Source: an uncultured Lachnospiraceae bacterium (lineage in GTDB: Bacteria > Bacillota > Clostridia > Lachnospirales > Lachnospiraceae). From it: a stretch of 64,000 nucleotides of DNA. Below are positions 26,794-35,537 of this stretch, piece after piece. How positions within the stretch are numbered: the first letter of the stretch is position 1; each line of letters begins with the position of its first letter. Both the position numbers and the translations under genes were made by a program. Below the pieces are notes generated by a model. That model ran no database searches. It saw nothing but the letters and a program-made list of their open reading frames with translations, and was not told where the DNA came from. The stretch is from positions 124,001-188,000 of the forward strand of contig CACZBD010000005.1 of NCBI GenBank assembly GCA_902779305.1, read 5' to 3'.

Positions 26794-27495
26794 TTAATGA
26801 TTCTCTTCAGAGCCCTTGAAAAAATAGCCTACACCCCACTTTGTATGAACATATTTGGGTTCGCTGGGATTTGGTTCGATCTTCTCGCGCAGGCGTCTGA
26901 TATGCACGTCCACCGTGCGCTCATCGCCCGGATAATCGCTTCCCCACACAAGTTCCAGCAGTTTCTCTCTGGAATAGACCTTGTTGGGATTTCTTGCGAG
27001 TAGTTCCAAAACATCGAATTCCTTGGATGTCAGATTGATCTCTTTGCCCGCGATATAAAGCCTGCGGTCCTCAGTCTCTAAGCGCATATCGCTGATCTCG
27101 ATCACGGAATCGCTTTTGCTGTGGCGGTCCTGTTCCGTATTCAGCCTGCGGCTGATGGCCTTGATCCTGGCCTTGACCTCGAGGATGTTAAAGGGTTTCG
27201 TGATATAATCATCGGCTCCGTACTCAAGGCCCATGATCTTATCCATATCTTCGCCTTTGGCTGTGATCATGATGATCGGAACTTTGGAAAATTCCCTGAC
27301 CTGCTGGCAGACCTCAAGACCCGAAAGCTTCGGGAGCATCAGATCCAGTAAAACGATGTCAAAAGATTCGTTCCGGATCATATTCAGCGCTTCTTCGCCG
27401 TCGTAAGCACACGCCACTTCCATGCCGTCTTGCTCTAAACTGAAGCGGATCCCCTTCACGATCAGTTTCTCATCATCGACAACCAAAACCCTCAT
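26794..27495 (-). CDS. OmpR/PhoB-family response regulator (WalR-like)
   Basis: This 233-residue protein has a receiver domain (residues 1-115: VVDDEKLI acidic pocket, the phospho-acceptor Asp in DIVLLDLMLP, Lys in ITKPF) and a winged-helix DNA-binding domain (about 135-228: LTSKEFDVLELLARNP and SDYPGDERTVDVHIRRLREKI, ending with THKWGVGYF-like residues). It is close in pattern to WalR/YycF, which controls cell-wall metabolism. The linked kinase and GerMN lipoprotein support an envelope-sensing role, but the usual WalHIJ neighbours are absent. TGAGGAGAAACGG is a strong ribosome-binding site. The partner kinase gene overlaps or closely follows its end. Confidence 0.95.
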   Translation of the reverse strand: MRVLVVDDEKLIVKGIRFSLEQDGMEVACAYDGEEALNMIRNESFDIVLLDLMLPKLSGLEVCQQVREFSKVPIIMITAKGEDMDKIMGLEYGADDYITKPFNILEVKARIKAISRRLNTEQDRHSKSDSVIEISDMRLETEDRRLYIAGKEINLTSKEFDVLELLARNPNKVYSREKLLELVWGSDYPGDERTVDVHIRRLREKIEPNPSEPKYVHTKWGVGYFFKGSEENH

Positions 27496-27539
27496 ATCCG
27501 TTTCTCCTCAATCATTCATTTGATAACGCGTGTTTCTAA

Positions 27540-28235
27540 TTATCTGACGCAGATCAGACCGCTGATCTTCTGATATACGCCTTCTTTGATGCCATCCACT
27601 TTCAGGATCTCATCCACGGATCCAAACCCGCCTTTTGCTTCCCGGTAGGAAAGGATCGCGCCCGCTTTGACTTCTCCGATCCCGGGCAGTTTCATCAGCT
27701 CCGAAAGCGAGGCTGTATTGATGTTCAGCTTTCCGCCGTCCTGCTGCCCCGAACCCTGCTGCATGAGCGGATCCTGTCCGTTTCCGGAAAGATCGCCCGC
27801 TCCGGTGATCTTCAATCCACTCTGCGTTTCCTCTTCGGTCGGTACATAGATCTGCTGTCCGTCCGTAAGCAGGGAAGCCTGGTTCCAATAGTCGATATCG
27901 GCATCCCCTTCAAAATCACCCGCCGCAAGGATCGCATCCGCAACCCTGGCCTGCGCCGGAAGTTCATAGACGCCCGGACTCCTGACCGCGCCGCAGACAT
28001 GCACCTTTACGGTCTGAACGGTTTTTGCATCCCCGTTTTCCTCTTCTGCCGCGTTTTTTTGCGTTGTCTGCCCGTCCGTCGAAGAAACTGCAGGATCCTC
28101 TGCGTATTCCGGATCCTCTGAATCCGTGTCAGAAAGCGGTTCCAAAGCAACAGGTGCGTCCGACCGTCCGCATGCGCATAAGCACATCAGGACGGTCAGG
28201 CCCACCGTAATATACAAACGGTATTTACTTTTCAT
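27540..28235 (-). CDS. comEA: ComEA-family DNA-binding protein
   Basis: This 231-residue protein has an N-terminal signal or lipobox (LMCLCACG), an acidic low-complexity spacer (about 35-70), an SLBB domain (about 75-130: VHVCGAVRSPGVYELP and DGQQIYVPTEEE), and a C-terminal tandem helix-hairpin-helix (about 168-230: KLNINTASLSELMKLPGIGE with AGAILSYREAKGGF). ComEA binds incoming double-stranded DNA outside the membrane and hands it to ComEC, whose gene lies 3.4 kb away on the same strand. The start has AGGAGCTATGC upstream. A possible promoter with an inverted repeat precedes it. Confidence 0.93.
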   Translation of the reverse strand: MKSKYRLYITVGLTVLMCLCACGRSDAPVALEPLSDTDSEDPEYAEDPAVSSTDGQTTQKNAAEEENGDAKTVQTVKVHVCGAVRSPGVYELPAQARVADAILAAGDFEGDADIDYWNQASLLTDGQQIYVPTEEETQSGLKITGAGDLSGNGQDPLMQQGSGQQDGGKLNINTASLSELMKLPGIGEVKAGAILSYREAKGGFGSVDEILKVDGIKEGVYQKISGLICVR

Positions 28236-28268
28236 GCATAGCTCCTATCCCGGACCCCACTATGCTTT

Positions 28269-28290
28269 GTCGAATGCTTTAGCGTTCGAC
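28269..28290 (-). promoter_or_regulatory. Inverted repeat upstream of comEA
   Basis: Arms GTCGAATGC and GCGTTCGAC (8 of 9 paired) flank the loop TTTA. The element lies just downstream of an extended -10-like TGATACAAT on the minus strand and 34 nt before the comEA start. There is no T-run on either side, so an operator or mRNA hairpin is more likely than a terminator. Confidence 0.45.
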
Positions 28291-28319
28291 GTATTGCTAT
28301 TGTATCATAAATATCTGTT

Positions 28320-29702
28320 TTAATCCATGCGTTTTCCGAGGGTGATCGAAACCGTCTGCTCCTCATAGTTACCGCCAACCTGTCTGTAGATCACAAGATC
28401 CACGGTCTCGCCGGCCCTGTAATACTGCAACTGTTCCTGCAGCTGCGCATAGGATGTAATGTTCAATCCGTCAAACTTCTTGATGATATCACCGACCTGC
28501 AGTCCTGCTTCCTGCGCGGGAGAGTCCTCCACGATCTGCTGCAGGTAAATGCCCTCCGGCATACTGTATTTTTCCGCATCCGCTTCAGAGATCACGACGC
28601 CGACGATACCCATATATCCGGCCTCATCGGATTCCACTTTGTCTCTGTCTTCACGGTTCATCAGGTCTTCCGCAACAGGAATCGCCGTGGAGATCGGGAT
28701 GGCATAACACATCCCCTCTACTGTGGTATCCGATAATTTCGCGGAATTGATGCCGATGACTTCGCCTCTCATGTTCAAAAGCGCGCCGCCGCTGTTACCG
28801 GGGTTGATCGCCGCATCCGTCTGGATCAGATCCTCTGCAATGCCTCCCTGATCAATGTCTCTGTTTAAGGCCGAAACGATACCCGTTGTAACCGACTGTC
28901 CGTACCCCAAAGCATTGCCGATGGCCACGACCTGTTCCCCGATCTCAAGGTTATCGGAATCCCCGATCAGTGCGATCCTGATGCTGTCTCTTGTAGAAGC
29001 TTTCAGTTCATCGAGCGGAACCGAGATCACTGCGACATCAAGGGATGCATCCGTTCCTTTTACCTTCGCTTCACAGGATTCGTCATCGATGAAGCTGACT
29101 GTCAGGGTCTGCGCGCCGTCCACAACGTGGTTGTTGGTCAAGATCAGCAGTTCGTCGTCATCCTGGGAAACGATGATGCCGCTTCCTGCGCTCTCGCTCT
29201 CAAAAAGCATGGTCTCATAGGAAAACATCATCTGCACTTCCTGCAGGCTCTTGTTGGTGATCGCCACGATGGAAGGCATTGCCTCCTTTGCAACTGCGCT
29301 GACGGAATTCACTTCGGAACCGGCCTGCTTCACCTGCTGCGCCTGAACGCCTTCAACCCGGTTGATCTCTACGGGTTCTTTTTCCTGCTTCTCATCCGTG
29401 CTTTCCTTCGCTGTCTCCTGCTTGCTTTCTTTGGTGTCCTCTTTGGTATCTTCCTGCGCAGGTGTCACCTGTTCGATCTTTGCCTGCTTCGATTCACGCT
29501 TAAACAACAGGTCATGCACATAATTCGCGCTGATGAAGATCCCGCTTGCGATCAGTCCGAAAACAACAGCCATGGCGATCATCGATCCCCATTTTCTGCG
29601 CTTTGCTTTTTTCTCGGCCTTCTTTTGCTCCGCAGCGCGTCTCTTTAATTCTTCTTCTCTGGCCTGTCTGGCTCTTTCCTCATAATTGTAGTATTCGTAC
29701 AT
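28320..29702 (-). CDS. HtrA/DegP-like membrane serine protease with PDZ domain
   Basis: This 460-residue protein has a basic cytoplasmic N-terminus, one membrane helix (about 42-64), a charged Lys/Glu/Thr linker (about 75-120), a trypsin-like domain and a C-terminal PDZ (about 355-450). The catalytic triad is visible: His in TNNHVVDGA, Asp in DASLDVAVI, and Ser in INPGNSGGALLN. Family members degrade or refold damaged envelope proteins and are often induced by secretion stress. A very strong AAGGAGGCG ribosome-binding site precedes the start. It is read as its own unit, with comEA downstream. Confidence 0.95.
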   Translation of the reverse strand: MYEYYNYEERARQAREEELKRRAAEQKKAEKKAKRRKWGSMIAMAVVFGLIASGIFISANYVHDLLFKRESKQAKIEQVTPAQEDTKEDTKESKQETAKESTDEKQEKEPVEINRVEGVQAQQVKQAGSEVNSVSAVAKEAMPSIVAITNKSLQEVQMMFSYETMLFESESAGSGIIVSQDDDELLILTNNHVVDGAQTLTVSFIDDESCEAKVKGTDASLDVAVISVPLDELKASTRDSIRIALIGDSDNLEIGEQVVAIGNALGYGQSVTTGIVSALNRDIDQGGIAEDLIQTDAAINPGNSGGALLNMRGEVIGINSAKLSDTTVEGMCYAIPISTAIPVAEDLMNREDRDKVESDEAGYMGIVGVVISEADAEKYSMPEGIYLQQIVEDSPAQEAGLQVGDIIKKFDGLNITSYAQLQEQLQYYRAGETVDLVIYRQVGGNYEEQTVSITLGKRMD

Positions 29703-29764
29703 GTTTACGCCTCCTTAGTCATTCGTCAACTTTTCCCCCGCTTTGACCATCATGATAGAGGCTA

Positions 29765-29794
29765 ATTATGTTTTGGCGGTGTTGAATTTGTGAA
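29765..29794 (-). promoter_or_regulatory. Probable promoter of the htrA-like gene
   Basis: TTCACA (29789-29794) and CATAAT (29765-29770) are 18 bp apart on the minus strand, about 60 nt upstream of the htrA-like start. It resembles sigma-A. No CssR-type operator was recognised. Confidence 0.45.
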
Positions 29795-29820
29795 GAATCT
29801 GTGTTTTTTCCGGATCCATG

Positions 29821-31500
29821 TCACTTTGTCAGGAACATGGCGCCTGCGCCCGCTCCGATGGTCTCCTGCACGGGTATGTGATAATCGATCTCATCGATCT
29901 GCTCTCCCATGGTCTCGGACAGTTCTTTCAGCGTTTCATCCGGATCCGCGCCGTTCCAGATCTTCGACATCGCGATCTCAAGCTGTACCCAGAAGTTTGA
30001 AGTTTCCATCATTTTGGGAAGGGGCACGGACCGTTCATATTCGTTCATGATATTGTAGATCTCGTTATTTTCATAGATACAGCCTCTTTTTGAGGCGATA
30101 TGACCGGCCAGACGGTACAGTTCCTGTCCCTTTTCCATCGTCAGATAGGAAGCAAAATCATTCGCCGCATCTTTTTGCGAAGAATATCCGTTTACCGCGA
30201 TGCAGGTTGTCATCGACAGACCTCCTGCCCTTAAGGTCTGGCTCGGGTTCGGGAGTACGCTGATCCCGTAGTCAAAATCAAACCGGCCCTCTCTCTTGGC
30301 ATCCTCGATCTTGGGCACCGCATCCGTCGTTGCGACCGTAAATACCGTCTTTCCGTCCAGAAATTCGTTCAGGATCTTGTCATAGCTGACTTCCTTGGCA
30401 TCGATCGAGAAGAAACTGTTCAGATCCTGATAGATCTGCAGACATTCCACCGCCTGACGGTTATAAATGTTGAAGATCGCGTTGTTGTCGCCGTTTTCGC
30501 CGCCGACATTCATGTAATTGCCGACAAAGAAATAGTTATAGAAAATATCCGAAACGTCCCATTTGAACACGGCTTCGACCGCTTCCGGCGCTTCGTAGTT
30601 GTTTGCAAAGTTTTTGATGTCATCCATGGTGGACGGGATCATCGTGGACAACTGCTTTAGGACTTCCGGGCTTGCCTGCACATCCTCATCGCCCATCGGG
30701 TCGCCCTCTTCGCCCTCTTCGCCCTCTTCACCTTCTTCGCCTTCTTCGCCCTCGTCTTCTTCCGCATTTTCGGCTCCGTCAGCCTCTTTCTCCCCGTCCG
30801 GATCTTCGTTTGTCTCCTGCGTACCGTTTTCGTCCTTTTTTTCGGTATCCTTCTCTTCCTCCGGGTTTGTCTCGCCGCTGTCTATGGCTTCCTGTGCAGC
30901 TTCGCCCTGTGCGCGGTCCGAAATCTCCTCGACTTTTGCGGAAGCGATATCCTGCATATAAGTCTTGTTGTAAAGGAAAAAATTAGTTTCATAGTACAGG
31001 GGATAGCCCACCCGCTTTTCATCACAGGTAACGGCGCGGATCGCGGTTTCCGGAAAATTGGCCGGGATCACGGCTTCATGCGGATCCGTGATCGGCATGG
31101 CCAGCCCTGCCAGATAAGCCCGCATCAGGGTGTCGTGGCTGGTCAGGTACAGATCCGGTGCCTCGTACTTTGATCCGTCAGGTGCTGCCTGTCCGTCATA
31201 TACGGACGCCGTATTGATCTGTTCGAGATAATCCACGCCGGATACATTTTCAAGGCGGATGTGACGGCCGCTTTCCGCCTGATAGGCAAGCGATGCGGCC
31301 TCAAGGAACTCCGTCATGGCCCCATCCGCGTACCAGAGGATCAGTTCGTCTTTAGACGCATCAACAGACGATGCCTTAGGATCCGAGGCATCGCCTGACT
31401 GTTGTTCACTGCTTATGTGTTTTGTCTGATCAAGGGAAGTAACGGCCATGGCGGCCAAAAGAAGCACCACCAGAAAAGCCGAAAGCACCCGTTTACCCAT
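29821..31500 (-). CDS. Extracellular solute-binding-like protein with a long acidic insertion
   Basis: This 559-residue protein has an N-terminal signal sequence (about 1-24; no clear lipobox) and then a MalE-type type-1 sugar-binding fold: DELILWYADGAMTEFLEAASLAYQAESG, APDLYLTSHDTLMRAYLAGLAMPITD, and later FTVATTDAVPKIEDAKREG and GLSMTTCIAVNGYS. Inside the fold, about residues 195-275, is an acidic insertion containing GEE tripeptide repeats encoded by a 9-bp DNA repeat. No permease or ATPase gene is next to it. It starts 25 nt after argD and so could be read from the arginine operon. An amino-acid or peptide sensing role is possible but unproven. Confidence 0.75.
   Translation of the reverse strand: MGKRVLSAFLVVLLLAAMAVTSLDQTKHISSEQQSGDASDPKASSVDASKDELILWYADGAMTEFLEAASLAYQAESGRHIRLENVSGVDYLEQINTASVYDGQAAPDGSKYEAPDLYLTSHDTLMRAYLAGLAMPITDPHEAVIPANFPETAIRAVTCDEKRVGYPLYYETNFFLYNKTYMQDIASAKVEEISDRAQGEAAQEAIDSGETNPEEEKDTEKKDENGTQETNEDPDGEKEADGAENAEEDEGEEGEEGEEGEEGEEGDPMGDEDVQASPEVLKQLSTMIPSTMDDIKNFANNYEAPEAVEAVFKWDVSDIFYNYFFVGNYMNVGGENGDNNAIFNIYNRQAVECLQIYQDLNSFFSIDAKEVSYDKILNEFLDGKTVFTVATTDAVPKIEDAKREGRFDFDYGISVLPNPSQTLRAGGLSMTTCIAVNGYSSQKDAANDFASYLTMEKGQELYRLAGHIASKRGCIYENNEIYNIMNEYERSVPLPKMMETSNFWVQLEIAMSKIWNGADPDETLKELSETMGEQIDEIDYHIPVQETIGAGAGAMFLTK
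30701..30754. repeat. 9-bp in-frame tandem repeat encoding GEE units
   Basis: Six consecutive 9-bp units, mostly TCGCCCTCT with small variations, lie within the solute-binding-like gene and encode its GEE tripeptide repeats. Such a tract can change length by slippage without frameshift. Confidence 0.9.
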
Positions 31501-31525
31501 ATCCGTTTACTCCGTCGTGTGATTT

Positions 31526-32728
31526 TTACGCCAAAGCCTTCCGGAAGATCTGAAGCATTTCATCGATCTCCTTTTCGGTCACGATGAGCGGCGGCAGGAA
31601 CCGGATCACGTCAGGACCCGCGCTGATGAGGATCAGGCCGTTTGCAAGACAGGTCTTCACAACCTCGGCGGGTGATCTTTTCTGCGTATCGAAAACAAGC
31701 CCCTGCATCAGGCCAAGCCCCCTGTGGCCGATGAGACAGTCATAGTCCATGACAAGTTCCTCGAGTTTTTCGGTAAGATATCTGCTGACCGAAGCAACAT
31801 GCTCCGTGATCTTTTCCTCTTCAAAAATATCTAAAACCGTAGAAACAGCACGTCCTGCCAGCGGATTGCCGCCGTAGGTGGTCCCGTGATCGCCCGGCTT
31901 GATGGAATCGTTCGCAACCTTCTGCGTCATCAGGAATGCACCCACGGGAACGCCGCAGCCAACGGCCTTGGCAACCGTTAAGATGTCCGGCTTGACGCCG
32001 TAGTGCTCAAATGCGAACATTTTCCCGCTTCTGCCCATGCCGCACTGGATCTCATCGAGGATCAGCAGAATGTCATTCTCATCGCAGAGCTGCCGGATAC
32101 CCTTGATAAATTCCGGATCCGCGGGGTGAATGCCGCCCTCGCCCTGCACCGTTTCCATGATGATCGCGCAGGTTTTGTCGTTCACAAGCGCTTTTACGCT
32201 CTTTAAGTCGTTAAAATCGGCAAACCGGATGTTTCCGATCATCGGCATGAAAGGTTTCTGGTATTTCTCGTTTCCGGTCACGGAAAGCGCACCCATCGTG
32301 CGTCCGTGGAAGGAATGGTTCATCGCGATGATCTCGTGATCCGTGCTTCCGTCATGGGTATAGGCATATTTCCGCGCGGTTTTGATGGCTCCTTCAATGG
32401 CCTCGGCGCCGCTGTTTGTGAAGAACACCCGGTCCATTCCGGAAACCTTCGTCAGTTTTTTCGCAGCTTCGATCGTCGGCACGGAATAATAGTAGTTGGA
32501 TGTATGCAAAAGCTTATCCACCTGGTCTTTTAAGGCATCATTGTAGCGTTTGTTGCCGTAGCCGAGCGCAAAGACCGCGATCCCGGCGCAAAAATCCAGG
32601 TATTTTTTGCCGTCAAGGTCATACAGATACATCCCCTCGCCCTTATCGAGCGCGATCTGATACCGGTTATAGGCATGCAGCAGGACCTCTTCGCCTTCTT
32701 CGATATATTCTTTCATATTTTTACTCAT
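31526..32728 (-). CDS. argD: Acetylornithine aminotransferase
   Basis: This 400-residue PLP-dependent class-III aminotransferase converts N-acetylglutamate semialdehyde to N-acetylornithine, step four of arginine synthesis. Visible features are the N-terminal [17 protein letters not shown], the [18 protein letters not shown] cofactor-binding segment, [17 protein letters not shown] with the PLP-ring Asp, and [14 protein letters not shown] with the PLP Lys. Its start overlaps the argB stop by four bases (ATGA), so the two are translationally coupled. It is the fifth gene of the leftward operon argC-GNAT-argJ-argB-argD and is cytosolic. Confidence 0.96.
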   Translation of the reverse strand: MSKNMKEYIEEGEEVLLHAYNRYQIALDKGEGMYLYDLDGKKYLDFCAGIAVFALGYGNKRYNDALKDQVDKLLHTSNYYYSVPTIEAAKKLTKVSGMDRVFFTNSGAEAIEGAIKTARKYAYTHDGSTDHEIIAMNHSFHGRTMGALSVTGNEKYQKPFMPMIGNIRFADFNDLKSVKALVNDKTCAIIMETVQGEGGIHPADPEFIKGIRQLCDENDILLILDEIQCGMGRSGKMFAFEHYGVKPDILTVAKAVGCGVPVGAFLMTQKVANDSIKPGDHGTTYGGNPLAGRAVSTVLDIFEEEKITEHVASVSRYLTEKLEELVMDYDCLIGHRGLGLMQGLVFDTQKRSPAEVVKTCLANGLILISAGPDVIRFLPPLIVTEKEIDEMLQIFRKALA

Positions 32729-33639
32729 TCCAGATTCTCCTTATCCTCATCCGGGAAAAACATCGTCCCGATCCCTTTGTTCGTGAACACTTCAAGCAAC
32801 AGGCTGTGCGGTTTTCTGCCGTCTAAGATATGCACGCGGTTTACGCCGCTTTCAATGGCATCCGTGCAGTTCTGCAGTTTCGGCAGCATCCCGCCGCCGA
32901 TCTGTCCGTCAGCGATCATCTGCTTGGCTTCCGAAACCGTCAGTCTTGACACGAAGCTCTCCTTATTGTCCGGATCCTGGAAAACGCCCTCGATATCCGT
33001 CAGAAACGCGAGTTTGTCGGCATGCATGGCCTTTGCGATCGCGCAGGCGGCATCATCCGCGTTGATGTTGTAGGTATCAAAGTGATCATCGAGCCCCACC
33101 GGCGCCACGATCGGCAGAAAGTCCTTATCCAGAAGGTCTTCGATGATCTTGGTGTTCACTTTCGTGACTTCACCGACAAATCCGATATCCGCGCCGTCCG
33201 CATAGCGTTTTTCCACATGCAGCAGTCCGCCGTCCTTACCGGAGATCCCGACCGCCTTGATGCCGAGTTCCTCCACCATGGTCACAAGGGATTTGTTGAC
33301 TTTGGAGAGCACCATCTCCGCGATCTCCATCGTTTCCTCATCCGTCACGCGGAGGCCGTTCACGAACTCTGCCTCTTTTCCGACTTTGTTCACCCAGCGG
33401 CTGATCTCCTTCCCGCCGCCGTGTACCACGATAGGCTTGAAACCGACCAGTTTTAAAAGTGTAACATCCTTGATCACATTTCGCTTCAGTTCCTCATCCG
33501 TCATCGCCGAGCCGCCGTATTTTACGACGATCACCTTGCGGTTGTATTTCTTGATATAGGGAAGCGCTTCGATCAGCACCTCCGCCTTATGCAGGTATTT
33601 TTCCTTGTAGATCTCGTTGGTCACTCCGGTATCACTCAT
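32725..33639 (-). CDS. argB: Acetylglutamate kinase
   Basis: This 304-residue amino-acid kinase phosphorylates N-acetylglutamate, step two of arginine synthesis. The nucleotide and substrate motifs are present: [12 protein letters not shown] with the catalytic Lys, [13 protein letters not shown] for N-acetylglutamate binding, [14 protein letters not shown], and [12 protein letters not shown]. The N-terminal helix before KYGG ([25 protein letters not shown]) matches the extension seen in arginine-sensitive hexameric enzymes, so feedback inhibition by arginine is likely by family knowledge. It is coupled to argD. A tandem repeat cluster separates it from argJ upstream. Confidence 0.97.
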   Translation of the reverse strand: MSDTGVTNEIYKEKYLHKAEVLIEALPYIKKYNRKVIVVKYGGSAMTDEELKRNVIKDVTLLKLVGFKPIVVHGGGKEISRWVNKVGKEAEFVNGLRVTDEETMEIAEMVLSKVNKSLVTMVEELGIKAVGISGKDGGLLHVEKRYADGADIGFVGEVTKVNTKIIEDLLDKDFLPIVAPVGLDDHFDTYNINADDAACAIAKAMHADKLAFLTDIEGVFQDPDNKESFVSRLTVSEAKQMIADGQIGGGMLPKLQNCTDAIESGVNRVHILDGRKPHSLLLEVFTNKGIGTMFFPDEDKENLE

Positions 33640-33673
33640 CTTCTCACTCCTCTTTTTACTTCTGCTATCTAAT

Positions 33674-33750
33674 AACTTCTGTAGTTTTGCGTCGCTGTAA
33701 CCATTTATCTTCTGAAATTTTGCGTTGCAGTGATCATTAACTTCTGTAGT
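33674..33750. repeat. Tandem repeat (about 33 bp, two and a half copies) straddling the argJ stop codon
   Basis: Units at 33674-33706, 33707-33738 and a partial one from 33739 share AACTTCTGTAGT and TTTTGCGT blocks. The partial unit is the 3' end of argJ including its stop codon, so the tail of argJ appears to have been copied downstream at least twice. Confidence 0.85.
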
Positions 33751-34993
33751 CGGCGTTTATCTTCACATAATCATAGGTCAGATCGCAGCCCCAGGCCGTT
33801 GCGCTCTCATTTCCGGCTTTTAAGTCCACCCAGATATAGACTTCATCCTTCGACAGCAGTTTTGTAGCTTCTTCCTCACTGTAGTCAGCGCCGATCCCGT
33901 CTTCATAGATCAGCATTCCTTTGGAAAAATCACCCTTTGCGGCCTGTTCTTTTGCTGCGGCGTTTCCGTAATAGATCGCCATGTGCTCGGGGTCAAAGTC
34001 CTCGCCCGCGTAGCCAAGTGCGCACAGGATCCTGCCCCAGTTACTGTCATGTCCGTAGATCGCCGCTTTGGTCAGGCTCGAAGAGATGACGGAGCGGGCC
34101 AGTTTTCTTGCCGCCTCCACGCTCTGTGCGTGAAAAACGCTCGTCTCGATCAGTGCCATCGCGCCTTCGCCGTCCGCTGCCAGTCGTTTTGCCTGTGTCT
34201 CGTTGACAAAATGCAGCGCCGCCCGAAAGTCCTCATAAGCCTGTGTGCCCTTTTTGATCGGCTCGTTTCCGGCCATGCCGTTTGCCAGGACCAGCAGGGT
34301 ATCATTGGTAGATGTGTCTCCGTCCACGGAGATCATGTTGTAGGTGGACTGCACGTCATTTTTGAGCAATTCGGTCAATGTATCATGATCGATCACGGCA
34401 TCTGTCGTCACATAACCGAGCATTGTGCACATGTTCGGATGGATCATGCCGGAGCCCTTGCTCATTGCCCCGAGCGTTACAGTAACACCTGCTATTTCAA
34501 CGGTGACCGCCAGTTCCTTGTTGACCGTATCGGTCGTCATGATCGCCTTCGAGGCATCCGTTCCGGCTGCCGTTCCGCTGTCTTTTGCGGCCACAAGTTT
34601 TGCGATTCCTGCCTTGATCTTTTCGATCGGGACCTGTGCGCCGATCACGCCGGTCGAGCCGACCAGCACGGCATCCTTTTCGATCCCGAGCTGCTTTGCG
34701 GCTTCCTCAGCCGTCTCCTCGCAGATGCGCATGCCTTCCGCGCCCGTACCCGCATTGGCGATCCCCGTATTCACAACGACCGCCTGCGCGGATCCTTTCT
34801 CATCGACGATCTTCATATCCCATTTGACCGGGGCCGCCTTCACTCTGTTCGAAGTGAATGTGCCCGCAACCACGCAGGGCTTTTCGGAATAGATCATCGC
34901 CATGTCTTTTCTGTTCTCGTATTTGATCCCGGCTTCCACGCCTGCTGCATAGAATCCTTTCGGTGCCGTGATCCCGCCATTGATCTGTTTCAT
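33737..34993 (-). CDS. argJ: Bifunctional ornithine acetyltransferase / N-acetylglutamate synthase
   Basis: This 418-residue Ntn-type enzyme recycles the acetyl group from N-acetylornithine to glutamate, closing the cyclic arginine pathway. The self-cleavage region is [16 protein letters not shown] at about residues 180-195; the conserved Thr after Cys (usually Ala) becomes the N-terminal nucleophile of the beta chain. Other family blocks are [37 protein letters not shown] and [25 protein letters not shown]. Having argJ fits the absence of argA or argE nearby. The end of the gene is duplicated in the following spacer. Confidence 0.96.
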   Translation of the reverse strand: MKQINGGITAPKGFYAAGVEAGIKYENRKDMAMIYSEKPCVVAGTFTSNRVKAAPVKWDMKIVDEKGSAQAVVVNTGIANAGTGAEGMRICEETAEEAAKQLGIEKDAVLVGSTGVIGAQVPIEKIKAGIAKLVAAKDSGTAAGTDASKAIMTTDTVNKELAVTVEIAGVTVTLGAMSKGSGMIHPNMCTMLGYVTTDAVIDHDTLTELLKNDVQSTYNMISVDGDTSTNDTLLVLANGMAGNEPIKKGTQAYEDFRAALHFVNETQAKRLAADGEGAMALIETSVFHAQSVEAARKLARSVISSSLTKAAIYGHDSNWGRILCALGYAGEDFDPEHMAIYYGNAAAKEQAAKGDFSKGMLIYEDGIGADYSEEEATKLLSKDEVYIWVDLKAGNESATAWGCDLTYDYVKINADYRS

Positions 34994-35015
34994 TTTTACC
35001 CCTTCCTGATATCAT

Positions 35016-35504
35016 TCAACTGATGAAATTCGTGATATTTTCTTCGTTCAGCGTGAAATCGTAGTAATTCAGGTCTTCTCTCTTCGTCCAGCCGATCGTC
35101 TTCCAAAACGCGTTCCCGACATCGTTTTTGGTAAAAGCGATCAGCGAGACCTTGTTGATCTTCTCTGCTTTCAATGCCTGCATACAGAAGACGACCATCG
35201 CTTTACCGATCCCGTGCATCCTGTATTTTTCATGCACACAGACATGGTAGAGGCAGCCGCGTCTGCCGTCGTGCCCGCAAAGGATCGCGCCGATGATCTT
35301 GCCGTCCATGACAGCCACGACGCTCGTGGTCGGATTTCTCTTTAAGAATCTCTCTACACCCTCTTTGGAATCGTCGATCGATCGGACGCCAAAGCCTTTG
35401 ATCGTCATCCAGAGCGCGTGGACTTCTTCATAATCTTCGATCCGCATCAGACGGACTTCAAAATCCGGCTGCTCCGTTTTATTTTCAATAACACCTGTGT
35501 TCAT
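35016..35504 (-). CDS. GNAT-family acetyltransferase in the arginine operon
   Basis: This 162-residue GNAT protein shows the fold's beta-4/alpha-3 acetyl-CoA site: CLYHVCVHEKYRMHGIGKAMVVF with the Q/RxxGxG/A-type RMHGIG turn, preceded by GKIIGAILCGHDGRRG, and ends FWKTIGWTKREDLNYYDF. It sits between argC and argJ, where some Clostridia carry such a gene. An N-acetylglutamate synthase role (an argA substitute priming the cycle) is possible but cannot be read from the motifs; a generic N-acetyltransferase is equally plausible. It overlaps nothing and lies 33 nt after argC. Confidence 0.85.
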   Translation of the reverse strand: MNTGVIENKTEQPDFEVRLMRIEDYEEVHALWMTIKGFGVRSIDDSKEGVERFLKRNPTTSVVAVMDGKIIGAILCGHDGRRGCLYHVCVHEKYRMHGIGKAMVVFCMQALKAEKINKVSLIAFTKNDVGNAFWKTIGWTKREDLNYYDFTLNEENITNFIS

Positions 35505-35537
35505 TATGCTTTCCTTTATTTCAATACTGTTTCCGTA

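Noticed and set aside
30599..30986. Ser/Pro-rich plus-strand frames resembling a repetitive surface protein
   Set aside because: They are the complement of the GEE-encoding 9-bp repeat in the solute-binding-like gene, and no ribosome-binding site precedes them.
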